DNA of 64,000 nucleotides, taken from assembly GCA_950022655.1 (NCBI GenBank), contig OX465592.1, forward strand, positions 4,416,544-4,480,543, in the 5' to 3' direction. Of this stretch, positions 9,985 through 20,939 are shown piece after piece; position 1 is the first letter of the stretch; every line of letters starts with the position of its first letter. The notes under the pieces are model-generated. The model was not told the DNA's origin. It did not search any database and saw only the letters and a list, made by a program, of their open reading frames with translations. This DNA is from Alentia gelatinosa. Lineage: Eukaryota > Annelida > Polychaeta > Phyllodocida > Polynoidae. Made by a program: the position numbers and the translations under genes.

Positions 9985-10346
9985 TATGATATCATTCCAA
10001 TAAGATAACTCACGCCATATTAACAATCATATGGAATTTCATGACGTTTGTTGATAACATATTACCATTAAACATCACGAAATTTCATATGATTGTTTAT
10101 ATGGCATGAGTTGTCTTTGCGGAATGATATCACAAAGCGGAGCTGAGTGATATCTGTAGCAGAAGACAATGAATGGCATGTAAACAATTATATGAAATTT
10201 CGTGATGTTTAGATTTTATCCTACCCTGTCACATGTTTTTGACTTCATATGTTACCAGTGGCATATAAATATTTTATGGCATAACCGTGGCATACAGTCA
10301 CACCATGTTAAGTCTATGGAGATTTATATGCGGGGTAGGATAAACA
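9985..10346 (+). mobile_element. Fold-back element FB-6, copy a
   Basis: A hairpin with arms of about 60 bp (about 9988-10050 and 10070-10132, with GATATCATTCCAATAAGATA at the outer end) is followed by a module at 10207-10346. The module is bounded by TTTATCCTACCC and GGGGTAGGATAAA. Copies with the same module ends but different hairpin arms lie at 17771-18088 and 40658-40930. Confidence 0.7.
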
Positions 10347-10365
10347 TATATATATATGTATATAT

Positions 10366-10728
10366 ATTTATTATTCACCTAATACAAAGTGTCCATAGAA
10401 AACACATGGAGTTTGTATGGTCATACCTGGCGCATACGGATATGTTGTATGCTCCGGGTGGCGCATACGGAAAAATAGTGCGTATGGAAAAATAGTGCAT
10501 AGCTAAAACGAACTGATATTGACATGCCACTTGTCCAGAAAAAAGTGGATGATAAATACAATATAGACTGGTTTCAGATACAAGCGGTTGCATGCTCCTC
10601 GGAGTTGTCTCTCCGCAATATCCTCGCATACGCTCGGATATTACTACGCGTCAACTCCTCGGAGCATACTGCCGCTTGTATCTGAAACCAGTCAATATTG
10701 TGTATATATATACATATATATATATAAA
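10366..10728 (+). mobile_element. Fold-back element FB-3, copy a
   Basis: The terminal module is ATTCACCTAATACAAAGTGT followed by CCATAGAAAACACA (one copy), then a hairpin at about 10548-10725. The arms contain GACTGGTTTCAGATACAAGC. The tip holds the shared palindrome half GGATATTACTACGCGTCAAC. Copies at 47832-48230 and 53415-53765 have two copies of the terminal module, and the array at 48550-49080 has seven. Confidence 0.85.
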
Positions 10729-10729
10729 A

Positions 10730-11270
10730 CATGCATAAGACTAGTTTTTATTGTCACACTATAGCAGGATAGGTTCATGGAATAATAGTAAATATCTGGA
10801 CTTGGCTCTGTGGATTTTGCTGCGTCGTTTTAAGAGCCAACCCGTCGTTGGCACCATGAGCAGAGTTCCGTTGTGATCCTGTCCAACTCGGTCACACACA
10901 TTTTCTGTTGACGATGCTGACATGCCGAGGACGCTGACATGTTGATGACGCTGACATGCTGACAACAAAGACACGGTGTTAAACTAACGCTGGACAGTTC
11001 ACAGAGTAATCACCAGGTGGCAGCTCAGACGTGAGCCAAATTTACTGAAATTGGCAATGAATGCGAAGTGGCACGTTTCCATTAGCATTCTCTCCCGGAT
11101 GCAAATTAGCTTTAGTTAGATGTCTATGCTATCAGCCCAAACAGAATGTGATACTCGAAGATTGGTGCTGCCAGAATAAAGAACTTGAATAAAAAAAGAA
11201 TTATGGTACTCAGTATTCATAGAAGTTTGTGATAATGTATTCTCACTTACAGAATGATGATATAATCAAT
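10730..11270. other. No firm feature
   Basis: A short run of GACGCTGACATG repeats lies near 10920-10970. The minus-strand frame at 10759-10974 is discussed among the rejected items. Confidence 0.4.
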
Positions 11271-11271
11271 A

Positions 11272-11458
11272 TTATCTCACCCCTGGTATTTTTCTCCCAT
11301 AGGCTTTCTTTTTTTATCATTTCTTTAGTGGGTCCACATATCGATAACAGGATATAGACCGTGGAAAACGGACTGCAGTACTTGTACAGGCATGGAGAAC
11401 AAGTTCCCAATGTTAAGCCTATGGACATTTATTCCAGGGGTGAGATAAAGTGCCCTTC
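11272..11458 (-). mobile_element. Fold-back element FB-2, copy b (module only)
   Basis: Perfect inverted ends TTATCTCACCCCTGG and CCAGGGGTGAGATAA enclose about 150 bp with FB-2 internal sequence (CATGGAGAACAAGTTCCCAA). Both inverted ends of the module are well preserved here, but the neighbouring hairpin is absent. Confidence 0.8.
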
Positions 11459-11469
11459 TAGAAGGGATT

Positions 11470-11530
11470 AAATACACCATGGGTAGGAGCGGGTAGTATA
11501 TGTAGTTCATACAGCCACAGGTATATACAC
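11470..11530 (+). repeat. Single copy of the 63-bp motif (family P)
   Basis: CATGGGTAGGAGCGGGTAGT followed by ATATGTAG and CAGCCACAGGTATATA. It is one non-tandem copy of the 54.47-56.58 kb array unit, wedged between FB-2 and FB-5. Confidence 0.8.
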
Positions 11531-11908
11531 AATATTACCATGATTTCAATCTGAGTGGCCGTATTCTCCGCGTAGTTGACGCTTAGTAAAAGACTGAGCG
11601 ATAGCGAGCAGTATTATGTAGTGTACAAGGAGAATACGGCCACTCAGATCGAAATCATGGTAATGCTGTATTTATTACTCACATTTCGAGTAATTTTCAG
11701 GGATTTTTTTTTGTAAATAATTAGAAATCCGATCCAAGTGCCATGCATTTTTTATATAAATTAGTTCCTATAATGCCCGTCAGGTGGCCCAAAACGCTGT
11801 ACTCTCCTTCCGGATTCCGGAGGTTCGTATTCTACTCAGTAGCGATCTGTGGGCTCCATAGGCTTAGCATGGAGACTCCCTATTAGGTGGGTAATAAATA
11901 ATGATAAA
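11530..11908 (+). mobile_element. Fold-back element FB-5, copy a
   Basis: The hairpin at about 11530-11670 has ATTACCATGATTT and GAGTGGCCGTATTCTCC arms and a tip with GTAGTTGACGCTTAGTAA and GAGCGATAGCGAG. It is followed by a module that ends GGAGACTCCCTATTAGGTGG then GTAATAAA. Related copies are 16660-17412 and 34135-34650. Confidence 0.85.
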
Positions 11909-12164
11909 TAAACAAAGACAGTGCCCTTCTAGAAGCACACAAGACAGGACAAGATGCTGACTGGGTCAGAGCCAAGTCACGTCTCTCATAATCTCAGTAG
12001 AAGACCCTGACAGGTCTGGCAGGCCGTGTGCACTGGACCGTGTCATGTGGGTAGCAGACCGTGACTGGCCATTAAGTGTGGGCAGAAAGAGATCGCAGCG
12101 AGATCCACTTTATTACACACAGCTGGGCTCTCTAGGAGCACTGCTGTCTTACACTATCAGTATG

Positions 12165-13308
12165 AATGGTGCCTGCAGGCATCACCACGCTAAAGATACA
12201 CAGTGCCTGCAGGCATCACCACACTAAAGATACACAGTGCCTGCAGGCATCACCACACTAAAGATACACAGTGCCTGCAGGCATCACCACACTAAAGATA
12301 CACAGTGCCTGCAGGCATCACCACACTAAAGATACACAGTGCCTGCAGGCATCACCACGCTAAAGATACACAGTGCCTGCAGGCATCACCACACTAAAGA
12401 TACACAGTGCCTGCAGGCATCACCACACTAAAGATACACAGTGCCTGCAGGCATCACCACACTAAAGATACACAGTGCCTGCAGGCATCACCACACTAAA
12501 GATACACAGTGCCTGCAGGCATCACCACACTAAAGATACACAGTGCCTGCAGGCATCACCACACTAAAGATACACAGTGCCTGCAGGCATCACCACACTA
12601 AAGATACACAGTGCCTGCAGGCATCACCACGCTAAAGATACACAGTGCCTGCAGGCATCACCACGCTAAAGATACACAGTGCCTGCAGGCATCACCACGC
12701 TAAAGATACACAGTGCCTGCAGGCATCACCACACTAAAGATACACAGTGCCTGCAGGCATCACCACGCTAAAGATACACAGTGCCTGCAGGCATCACCAC
12801 ACTAAAGATACACAGTGCCTGCAGGCATCACCACACTAAAGATACACAGTGCCTGCAGGCATCACCACACTAAAGATACACAGTGCCTGCAGGCATCACC
12901 ACGCTAAAGATACACAGTGCCTGCAGGCATCACCACACTAAAGATACACAGTGCCTGCAGGCATCACCACACTAAAGATACACAGTGCCTGCAGGCATCA
13001 CCACACTAAAGATACACAGTGCCTGCAGGCATCACCACGCTAAAGATACACAGTGCCTGCAGGCATCACCACACTAAAGATACACAGTGCCTGCAGGCAT
13101 CACCACGCTAAAGATACACAGTGCCTGCAGGCATCACCACACTAAAGATACACAGTGCCTGCAGGCATCACCACGCTAAAGATACACAGTGCCTGCAGGC
13201 ATCACCACGCTAAAGATACACAGTGCCTGCAGGCATCACCACACTAAAGATACACAGTGCCTGCAGGCATCACCACGCTAAAGATACACAGTGCCTGCAG
13301 GCATCAAC
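12165..13308. repeat. 34-bp minisatellite, about 33 copies
   Basis: The unit is GTGCCTGCAGGCATCACCAC followed by ACTAAAGATACACA. The only common variant is CAC[A/G]CTAAAG. Each unit contains the palindrome TGCCTGCAGGCA. The homogeneity implies recent expansion. The preceding unique sequence (12108-12160, ACTTTATTACACACAGCTGG and CTAGGAGCAC) is duplicated, in diverged form, around the K insertion that follows. Confidence 0.95.
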
Positions 13309-13323
13309 TTTATTACAGACGGC

Positions 13324-14360
13324 TAGACTTGCTCAAGTCTTTGATTATGAACACTCATTAAATGATTAAACACAATCAGAATGAAGTTTATTATAGTAGG
13401 TGTCCTTCTCTGACTGGCCCATGACTTGCTCAAGTCTTTGATTATGAACATTTATTAAATGATTAAACACAATCAGAATTAAGTTCATTATAGTAGGTAT
13501 CCTTCTCTGACTGGTCCATGAAGCCAGTATCCCAGTGAGGAGGGTAGCCATAGGATGCAGGGACTGGAGCCTGTATCCCAGCGAGGAGGGTAGCCATAGG
13601 ATGCAGGGACTGGAGCCAGTATCCCAGCGAGGAGGGTAGCCATAGGATGCAGGGACTGGAGCCAGTATCCCAGTGAGGAGGGTAGCCATAGGATGCAGGG
13701 ACTGGAGCCAGTATCCCAGTGAGGAGGGGTAGCCATATGACACAGGGACTGGAGCCTGTATCCCAGCGAGGAGGGTAGCCATAGGATGCAGGGACTGGAG
13801 CCTGTATCCCAGCGAGGAGGGTAGCCATAGGATGCAGGGACTGGAGCCTGTATCCCAGCGAGGAGGGTAGCCATAGGATGCAGGGACTGGAGCCTGTATC
13901 CCAGCGAGGAGGGTAGCCATAGGATGCAGGGACTGGAGCCAGTATCCCAGTGAGGAGGGTAGCCATAGGATGCAGGGACTGGAGCCTGTATCCCAGCGAG
14001 GAGGGTAGCCATAGGATGCAGGGACTGGAGCCAATATCCCAGTGAGGAGGGTAGCCATAGGATGCAGGGACTGGAGCCTGTATCCCAGCGAGGAGGGTAG
14101 CCATAGGATGCAGGGACTGGAGCCAGTATCCCAGTGAGGAGGGTAGCCATAGGATGCAGGGACTGGAGCCTGTATCCCAGCGAGGAGGGTAGCCATAGGA
14201 TGCAGGGACTGGAGCCTGTATCCCAGCGAGGAGGGTAGCCATAGGATGCAGGGACTGGAGCCTGTATCCCAGCGAGGAGGGTAGCCATAGGATGCAGGGA
14301 CTGGAGCCTGTATCCCAGTGAGGAGGGTAGCCATAGGATGCAGGGACTGGAGCCAGACTA
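13324..14360 (+). mobile_element. Family K element, copy 1, with 46-bp minisatellite core
   Basis: It starts TAGACTTGCTCAAGTCTTTG and ends GGAGCCAGACTA. Two ~100-bp direct repeats (about 13324-13424 and 13425-13523) are followed by about 18 units of 46 bp containing GGAGCCAGTATCCCAGCGAG and GAGGGTAGCCATAGG. The flanking 9-mers ACAGACGGC (13315-13323) and GCAGGTGGC (14361-14369) differ by three transitions, as expected of an aged 9-bp target duplication. A paralogous empty site exists at about 12108-12160. Copies 24186-25544 and 27461-27619 have perfect 9-bp duplications. Confidence 0.8.
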
Positions 14361-14395
14361 GCAGGTGGCCACTCTACGAGCACTACACTTTCAGG

Positions 14396-14560
14396 GTGCA
14401 TGATGCCTGCAGGCATCACCACACTAAGGACACATGATGCCTCAAAGTATCATTGCACTAAGCATGCATCGTATCTGCAGGCATCACCACACTAAGGATA
14501 CTAAGGTACCACCATTCTAAAGAGGCATGGTGCCTACAGGCATCACCGCTTTAAAATATC
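14396..14560. repeat. Degenerate 34-bp units related to the 12.2-13.3 kb array
   Basis: Four or five diverged copies of ATGCCTGCAGGCATCACCAC...CTAAGGACACA. They follow a second copy of the array's 5' flank (CTCTACGAGCAC...TTTCAG), so array plus flank were duplicated before K inserted. Confidence 0.75.
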
Positions 14561-14561
14561 T

Positions 14562-15115
14562 AGGATTAAGTATCGTATCACGTGATTACGTAATCCAGTT
14601 ATGAGATGGGACAGACCTCCCATATTCACAATATCCATCTTTTGTCCACCCTGACTGTATTTGCATATTTTAACACCGGTTCCTGTAGAAAGCTGATAAT
14701 TTTATTTGTGAATGTAAATACTGATGGCTGATACTGAGTGATAATTAAGTCTCTTGTAGTCTAGTAGAATGGGACTGGTTACTCCCCATCTTCCAGATAT
14801 GCTGGTCCATCCTTCTCCATACTTCTTTCTGGTGGCTCGAAGCCTTTTCTTTCATCAAGGGAACCCTACACAGACAAGTCGCACATTTATATGTAGTGCG
14901 CAGCTACTAGAAAATCAACAAAGTTTCTGCCCCAGAGAAATAAGTGAGGAAAAAACAATATAAAGGTTGCTATGGGATCTGAGTACAAATGTCCATATGA
15001 CCCCCACTGCTTTGTAAGCAAAGACTTCCCACATGTATATTTAAATGTGGCCAGTCTCATATTTCAAGTACACTTATTTATACCACATATAGCATTGACG
15101 TGTTAAACGTGTATA
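14562..15115. other. No recognised feature
   Basis: Unique-looking sequence with no supported gene or repeat. The 64-codon frame near 14769 has no domain or splice support. Confidence 0.4.
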
Positions 15116-15118
15116 AGT

Positions 15119-15285
15119 ATAATCCACCCCATAGTGAATCCGCCCCATAGTGAATCTGCCCCATAGTGAGTCTGCCCCATAGTGAATATGCCCCTGCCCC
15201 ATAGTGAAACTGCTCCATAGTGAGTCTGCCCCATAGTGAATATATGCCCCATAGTGAACCTGCCCCATAGTGAATCTTATCCTGG
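15119..15285. repeat. 17-bp minisatellite
   Basis: About ten copies of CCCCATAGTGAATCTG with small length variation. Confidence 0.9.
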
Positions 15286-15295
15286 TAATATATAC

Positions 15296-15430
15296 ACAAT
15301 ATTGACTGGTTTCAGATACAAGCGGTCGTATGCTCCGAGGATTTGATGCGCAGTAATATCTGAGCACATCATATCACTCCGCATCAAACCCATGGAGTAC
15401 CGCCAAAACTTGTTGTTTTCGTATTTAGTC
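15296..15430. mobile_element. Hybrid fragment: FB-3 arm, shared tip, FB-2 arm
   Basis: Starts as FB-3 (GACTGGTTTCAGATACAAGC), passes through a tip sequence (TTTGATGCGCAGTAATATC) and continues as FB-2 (CACTCCGCATCAAACCCATG then CCAAAACTTGTTG). One hairpin therefore joins arms of two families at the tip, either by recombination in the shared tip or by deletion. Confidence 0.6.
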
Positions 15431-15647
15431 TTGTGGCCTAGTTTTCAAATTTAACTAATTTACACCAATAATGAGCAGGTTTAAATGGTTGTATCGCTCG
15501 AGGCAATCCCTACAGCTGTGTTTGTTAAATGCGACCTGCGGCTCATCTGAAAGGCTCTTAGTACTTTTTTTTTGTATTCAGGAAGTTCGCTTACAAAATC
15601 TGTTGTCGTCTGCCACTTACCCGATATACCTATATCGAGACCTGATT

Positions 15648-15785
15648 CAGGGGCCCATATCTAGGATCGAACATGTAGACCGTTTTGTGAATGCCATAGA
15701 GACCCAGAGACGATGTGGGGCAACTTCATTCAACACTTATGGACGACCTTATGGACGGCTAATACTGACTTAGGGAACAGACTAA
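15648..15785 (+). mobile_element. Family F fragment
   Basis: Left end CAGGGGCCCATATCTAGGAT, then the body with ATGGACGACCTTATGGACGG and CTAATACTG. The right terminus is absent. Confidence 0.7.
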
Positions 15786-16090
15786 AAACTGTCAGATACC
15801 ATAACCATGGTATAAAGAATAAAATCTGTGATATACCACCTCCCCATGGAAGAACTGTAATAACTACAGAATGAGGAATAAACATTATTATCAACAAAAA
15901 AAAATCCATTGAATACGGGGGAAAAAGTCCCTTTGTGCTATAAATCAAACAAATGAAATACACTTTAATAGGGCAATAACTGGTTTTGATTTATTGGAGA
16001 AAATGGATAATAAATACAACATTCCCATTCGCCAAGGCCCGAATGGAAGAACGGCTCTACAGCCGAATTCGGTGATTGTGAAACACAAAT
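15786..16090 (+). mobile_element. Diverged FB-1-like element
   Basis: Shares CTGTCAGATACCATAACC, AAAAGTCCCTTTGTGCTAT, GGCAATAACTGG and GATAATAAATACAAC with FB-1 in the same order. The hairpin arms differ (ATTCCCATTCGCC...), so this is a separate subfamily. Confidence 0.6.
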
Positions 16091-16589
16091 ATTCCCTAAT
16101 AAAAATTGCCCCAAAAAAACCAAAAAACATCTAGCATTTCAACATCTGCCATTTTATGCAGGTCAGAAACACTATATCTTCTGATATTACATTTTTCCAC
16201 AATACGCAATGCCCTGCTCGTTGAAGCCCTTTATATACATGTGAATGTTTGTGTTTTTATATTCTCCTATAACTCGAGAGGACGATGCCTGTAGGAGTTG
16301 GGTCAATAGAGACCAGTCTCAGTGGAGCTCACCTACTTCTGAACATCTGCCAGATTCATGCCTGATCACAACCGGTTCACAACGTTATTCAGGGGAGGAG
16401 GGCGGACCCAGTAACGCACATCTAATATCAAATTGAGCAACGTCCGCCTCAGAGAAAAAATAGTCCACCTATTTGATATTGGGAATAAAAACACCATAAA
16501 AACATATTGTATTGGCCAAAGAACCAGCTCAATGCAATCCCCCAATGCACCATAAAGATGGTGGTAATTATCTAATATATGAGTTCATG

Positions 16590-16652
16590 GGCCAGGGACC
16601 CTTTTAATAATGTAGAGTCCTACAAGTGGACCCTTTTCTGTATGCTATAGAG
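16590..16652 (+). mobile_element. Family F left-end fragment
   Basis: CCCTTTTAATAATGTAGAGT followed by GACCCTTTTCTGTATGC. Confidence 0.6.
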
Positions 16653-16659
16653 ACCTCGG

Positions 16660-17412
16660 TATTTATTACTCACCTTTCAATTAATCATTAGGAAATAATC
16701 TTGTAAATAATTAGAAATTCGACGCAATCGCCGTGCATTGTTTATATCAAATAGTTCCCATAATGCCCGACAGGTGGCCGAAAAAGCTGGCTTTCCGGAA
16801 TCTACTCAGTAGCGATCTGTGGGCTCCATCGGCTTAACATGGAGACTCCGTATCAGGTGGGTGATAATAGCGATTTGTAGGCTCCATAGGCTTAGCATGG
16901 AGACTCCATATTAGGTGGGTAATAATAGCGTAGGCTCCATAGGTTTACAGATCGTATTTGGTGGGTAAAAGTGGGCGTCCACCAACCACGACAAGGCTAT
17001 GACAAGTCCAATCAGCGTCTTGTCGCAGCCTTGTCGTAAGGAGGGGGGCTTTACGACAGCCTTGTCGGGGTGTGTCGTAGTCGTCGCTGGTTCCCATAAA
17101 TAAGATGTCCATGGTACCGGCACACTATGACAGTGATATTGAGGAAACCAAGCCACTCCACGACAAGGGTCCAGTCGTGAGAAAAATCGAACATGTTCGA
17201 TGTTGTCGTAGCCTTGTCGGAAGGCCCCAAACAAGCTTATAATTGTGACCTTTTCATGGCATTGTCATAGACTCTTGTCGGGAACTGGGGTCCACCAACC
17301 ACGACAAGGCCTACAATCGTAGGCCAATCGTGGACCTTGTCGGGAAGCCATTGTCGCAGCCTTGTCGTGGTTGATGGACGCCCCCTTTAGTATGGAGACT
17401 CTGTATCAGGTG
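16660..17412 (+). mobile_element. FB-5 module, copy b, interrupted by family H
   Basis: Two or three partly repeated FB-5 end segments (GGCTCCATAGGCTTAGCATG, GGAGACTCCATATTAGGTGG) run to about 16970. They resume after the H insertion as AGTATGGAGACTCTGTATCA then GGTGGGTAATAAA. The hairpin is missing. Confidence 0.7.
16972..17384. mobile_element. Family H element, copy 1, nested in FB-5
   Basis: Inverted termini GGCGTCCACCAACCACGACA...and ...GTGGTTGATGGACGCC of at least 25 bp. An internal partial terminus lies at about 17289 (GGGTCCACCAACCACGAC). Many internal CTTGTCG and CGACAAG words make the element self-complementary. No ORF. Confidence 0.8.
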
Positions 17413-17770
17413 GGTAATAAAGGCTATTACACAGCCTGACATCATACAGAGTGCACACACACCTGCTCTGGAGTATTCTGGAGAGAGCTGGGCTTGGTCG
17501 CTCAAGTGGATCAGTAATAACACGAAGAAGGCAATGCGTCATCCCTCAATACGAGGTGGTGCCGAGAGACCCCACACTGGTTAGACGGGTTCTCACAGTA
17601 AACAGCTTATTACAGTAATTTAGATTGAAGATTTGACACTTGAGTTGTCCTCCCACTCACGCTCCTGTCTGTAAACACCTTTTTAGAGCGCGGTCCAGTG
17701 CACATATACACCGCTTTAATCCTCTACTCACTGTGAGGGAGTAGAACTGCCCAGGGGGCTGTTGAATACT
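17413..17770. other. No recognised feature
   Basis: Mixed sequence without a repeat family match or supported ORF. Confidence 0.4.
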
Positions 17771-18088
17771 ATGGAGAAACCAAACAAGAGTTAGTTGTGT
17801 TGTTGTTTATCGCACAACGGCAAGATCGTGGACTGCGCGAGGCGAAGCCAAGAGCAGTAATACGCGATCATGCCGTCGTGCGATGAACAATAACACGACT
17901 AACTCGAGTTTGGTTTAGAATTTGTCCTACCCCACCCGTCTAAATTACTTCTATATTAACAAATGACATCATTGGTCAAGTGTATCCCACTAGAGCGATA
18001 TTTATTATTTTTCTGAACTCCAGACCGAATTCAGTGACCCAATATTAAGCCTATGGAGTTTTTTATAAGGGGTAGGATAAAGTTTGTT
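17771..18088 (+). mobile_element. Fold-back element FB-6, copy b
   Basis: The hairpin at about 17771-17922 has arms with AACCAAACAAGAGTTAGTTG and CAACGGCAAGATCGTG. Its tip reads GCGCGAGGCGAAGCC...GCAGTAATACGCG. It is followed by a module bounded by TTTGTCCTACCCC and GGGGTAGGATAAA (about 17925-18080). Confidence 0.75.
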
Positions 18089-18089
18089 C

Positions 18090-18840
18090 GTTTCTGGCGA
18101 AGTGCTGGACGATACGATAACTCCAATGATAAACGACATGCTGGACGTTTTTTTTACATTCCTTGTTGTATGACAGAAGAAAGATAGTTTATAAATGAAA
18201 GTATTTGTATATAGCACCTTATAAGACCTTTAGGTTACTCTTATGATCAATATACCTGATGCTCACAGCACATTATTTTATGCAACACTATGCCAAAAAA
18301 ACAGCTCTAGGATACTTCTTTTGTCCTTGAATAAACTATGAACGACAAAAAAATATCTTAGGATTGTCTTCGGGGCCATAGTATTGTAAACGAAGTTCGC
18401 TCTTCTTTTTATTAATCAGATAATATATAAAAATGTACATGTGATCCCTCCAACATTGATCAATTGGATATCCTCATAGCTACAAATGCACCATCCATCG
18501 TTGGATAATTAAAATGTTATCTCAAATGACCCAAAGACATGTGCATGATCCAATGCTGAAAAAGAGTCTGTTTTTATGTGAATCACAACTAATTCTTAAA
18601 ATAGATCATTCTTATAATGTTTCTATCAGACACTCATTCAGAGGAGACTACTTTCTTCAATTTTTTTTTTTTGAGGGGTGACGACCTCTTTCGTCACTTT
18701 GCAGCTCACTTATAACGGTAAAGTAGGTTTCTCACGCTCTGTGGTTGCAGTAAGGCCTGTCGTCACTGGCGCTTTGTGGCATCCTGCCATGGGTGAAAGT
18801 GATGTGAGTGTGCACCGAGCTGAGTACAGGGGAGAAGTGA
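18090..18840. other. No recognised feature
   Basis: AT-rich sequence with a T-run at 18661. An open frame begins at 18678 and runs into the following array; it has no domain support. Confidence 0.4.
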
Positions 18841-18844
18841 TTAC

Positions 18845-19522
18845 CATCGTCAGCCAATGGAAACTGGCTTATCGTCGACCAATGGAATCAGGTTTTTATT
18901 GGCCAATGGAAATGGGCTTAATGTCGGCCAATCGAAATGGGCTTATGGTCGACCAATGGAAACGAGCTTATTGTCAGGCAATAGAAACAGTCTAATCATT
19001 AGCCAATAGAAATGGGCTTATCATCGGCTAATGGAAACAGACTTATCATCAGCCAGTGGAAACGGTCTTATTGTAGGCCGATGGAAACGGGCTTATCAAC
19101 GACCAATGGAAACAGGCTTATTATTGGCCAATGAAACAGGCTTATCCTCAACCAATAGAAAAGGGCTTATTATCATCCAATAGAAATGGGCTTATCATTG
19201 GGCAATGGAAACGGGCTTATCGTCGGCCAATGGAAATGGGCTTATCATCGGCCAATGGAAACAGGCTTATCATTGTCGGCCAATGAAAACAAGCTTATCA
19301 TCGGCCAATGGAAACAGGCTTATCACCAGTCAATGGAAACAGGCTTATCATCGGCCAATGGAAACAGGCTTATCATCAACCAATAGTAACAAGCTTTTCA
19401 TCCGCCAATTGAAAGTCTTATCATTGGGCAACGGAAACGGGCTCATCTTTGGCCAATGGAAACAGTCTTATCATCAGCCGATGGAAACTGGCTTATTTTC
19501 GGCCAATGGAAACGGGCTTTAG
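18845..19522. repeat. 25-27-bp array built from the family G terminal motif
   Basis: About 26 copies of CGGCCAATGGAAACGGGCTT plus ATCAT with point variants. The unit equals the end of the family G elements at 5543-5725 and 42245-42315. The neighbouring copies have diverged and length varies, so the array is older than the 34-bp and 44-bp arrays. Each copy contains a CCAAT-like word. Confidence 0.85.
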
Positions 19523-19716
19523 ATTCTCAGCCGGCCGCGGGTCGGGTGTCCAGTAGTCAGCTTAGAGGATTGAGAGGCTTTGTCTGGTGGAGTGTGTGCC
19601 GTCCCACATCCTGTGTACACGCCGCATACAGTGGTTAGTACGCAGTGGTTATAGACCCGCCCCAGGTTAGACCCAACATGCCGCCATCTTTGACCTGTAA
19701 AGTGCGCGGGAGTGGG

Positions 19717-20125
19717 ATTTATTATCCACCTATTACGAAGTCTCCAGAGGAAATGTGATGTATAGGGCACCTGGAAACAACTTCCTGGAGATTCTGGCAT
19801 GTCAGAATCTCTGGGATTCCAGAAAAAGAAAGTCCCATCCATAATGAGGTTAAATTATCAAGTACTTCCAAATAAGTTTCTTTAATATTCATTTGATATT
19901 AATTGTTCAAAATCGGTCGCAATAATCTCATTTACCTTCAGAACTCATCGTCATAGAATGTTTTGTATGCTAGAAATACAATAAAATACGAACTATATAC
20001 TGGCGTATGTATACACCGAATTACCACCATGCTTGACAGTGCTGTGGCATTATGGCGTAATCTTGAAATACATAGGTCTTGCAATAAAACTTTAATTGTA
20101 AAAGACTTATATCAATAATCACTGA
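19717..20125 (-). mobile_element. FB-4 module, copy b (no hairpin)
   Basis: Begins TTTATTATCCACCTATTACG and includes GGGCACCTGGAAACA, GAGATTCTGGCATGTCAGAA and ATTACCACCATGCTTGACAG in the order seen in 28138-28620. Confidence 0.8.
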
Positions 20126-20149
20126 TGTCTGTCATCTTTAATTTCATAT

Positions 20150-20408
20150 TGGTGTGGTAAGAAATGATTGTAAATTCTGAACGGAGAAGGGAATGATGCA
20201 TTCACGAGGGTAGTGACTGGGATTATTTTGTCCTACTTCCTGTTGGTGTGGTGAGAAATGATTGTAAATCCTGATGGGAGAAGGTAATGCAGTCACAGGG
20301 GTTTTGACTGGGTTTATTTTCTCCTACTTGATGTTGATGTGGTGAGAAATGATTGTAAATTCTGAAGGAAGAATTTATCGACACGGTCACAAGGGTTGTG
20401 ACTGGGGA
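20150..20408. repeat. ~93-bp tandem repeat, 2.8 copies
   Basis: The unit starts TTGGTGTGGTGAGAAATGAT, then TGTAAAT, and ends GACTGGG...CTCCTACTT. Confidence 0.8.
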
Positions 20409-20409
20409 G

Positions 20410-20935
20410 ACACCTGTCGGCGACGACGGTCAATATTGACCAGGAAGGGGCATGAGATAGTGCGATAAGTCAACGCTAGGCGGCGTAGGGGTGGTAGGAG
20501 GGGGGCACCAGTCTATTCAGGTGGGAAATCTCGAAATCGACGTCTTTATTAGAGCGGGATCAGTAGCAGTGGTGACTAGAGGTGTGTGTGTGTGTTGGTG
20601 GTGGGGTGGAGGAGGGTGAGTGGGGGAGGGGTTGTAGTATGTGTATTTATTTACATCAGTATACCTAGATTGGCCACCAGCTCTGTCTACACTTCGCTGC
20701 CTTTACAAGGTGCGGTTTTAGCATTAAGAGCCGTTTTTGAGCGTGGGAAAGTCACGCTTAAAAACACTGCCTCAAATTTTAAAGGTTGAAAAGGCCACAT
20801 TGACTCTTAGCTTGCGGCAAAAATCCAACCCTTTATCTGTGTGGCAACTCTTTGGCATTGGTAAAGGTGCAGAAGCCAAGTTTCTCAGTCTTAGAGGTGA
20901 GCTCAGAGATTGAAATACCTCATTAACGCACTGCA
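20410..20935. other. No recognised gene; possible degenerate family J trace
   Basis: GT-rich sequence near 20580-20640. Near 20890-20930, GAAATACCTCATTAACGCAC weakly resembles the family J interior. Confidence 0.35.
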
Positions 20936-20939
20936 TTGA

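Noticed and set aside
10759..10974. Minus-strand 71-codon frame whose end (GWLLKRRSKIHRAKSRYLLLF) loosely recalls the start of a PH domain
   Set aside because: Only about 20 residues agree, the frame stops right after, there is no splice donor, and the upstream part is a GACGCTGACATG repeat.
13366..14422. Three overlapping minus-strand frames of 266-322 codons
   Set aside because: Created by the 46-bp minisatellite in family K; the unit lacks stops in all three frames.
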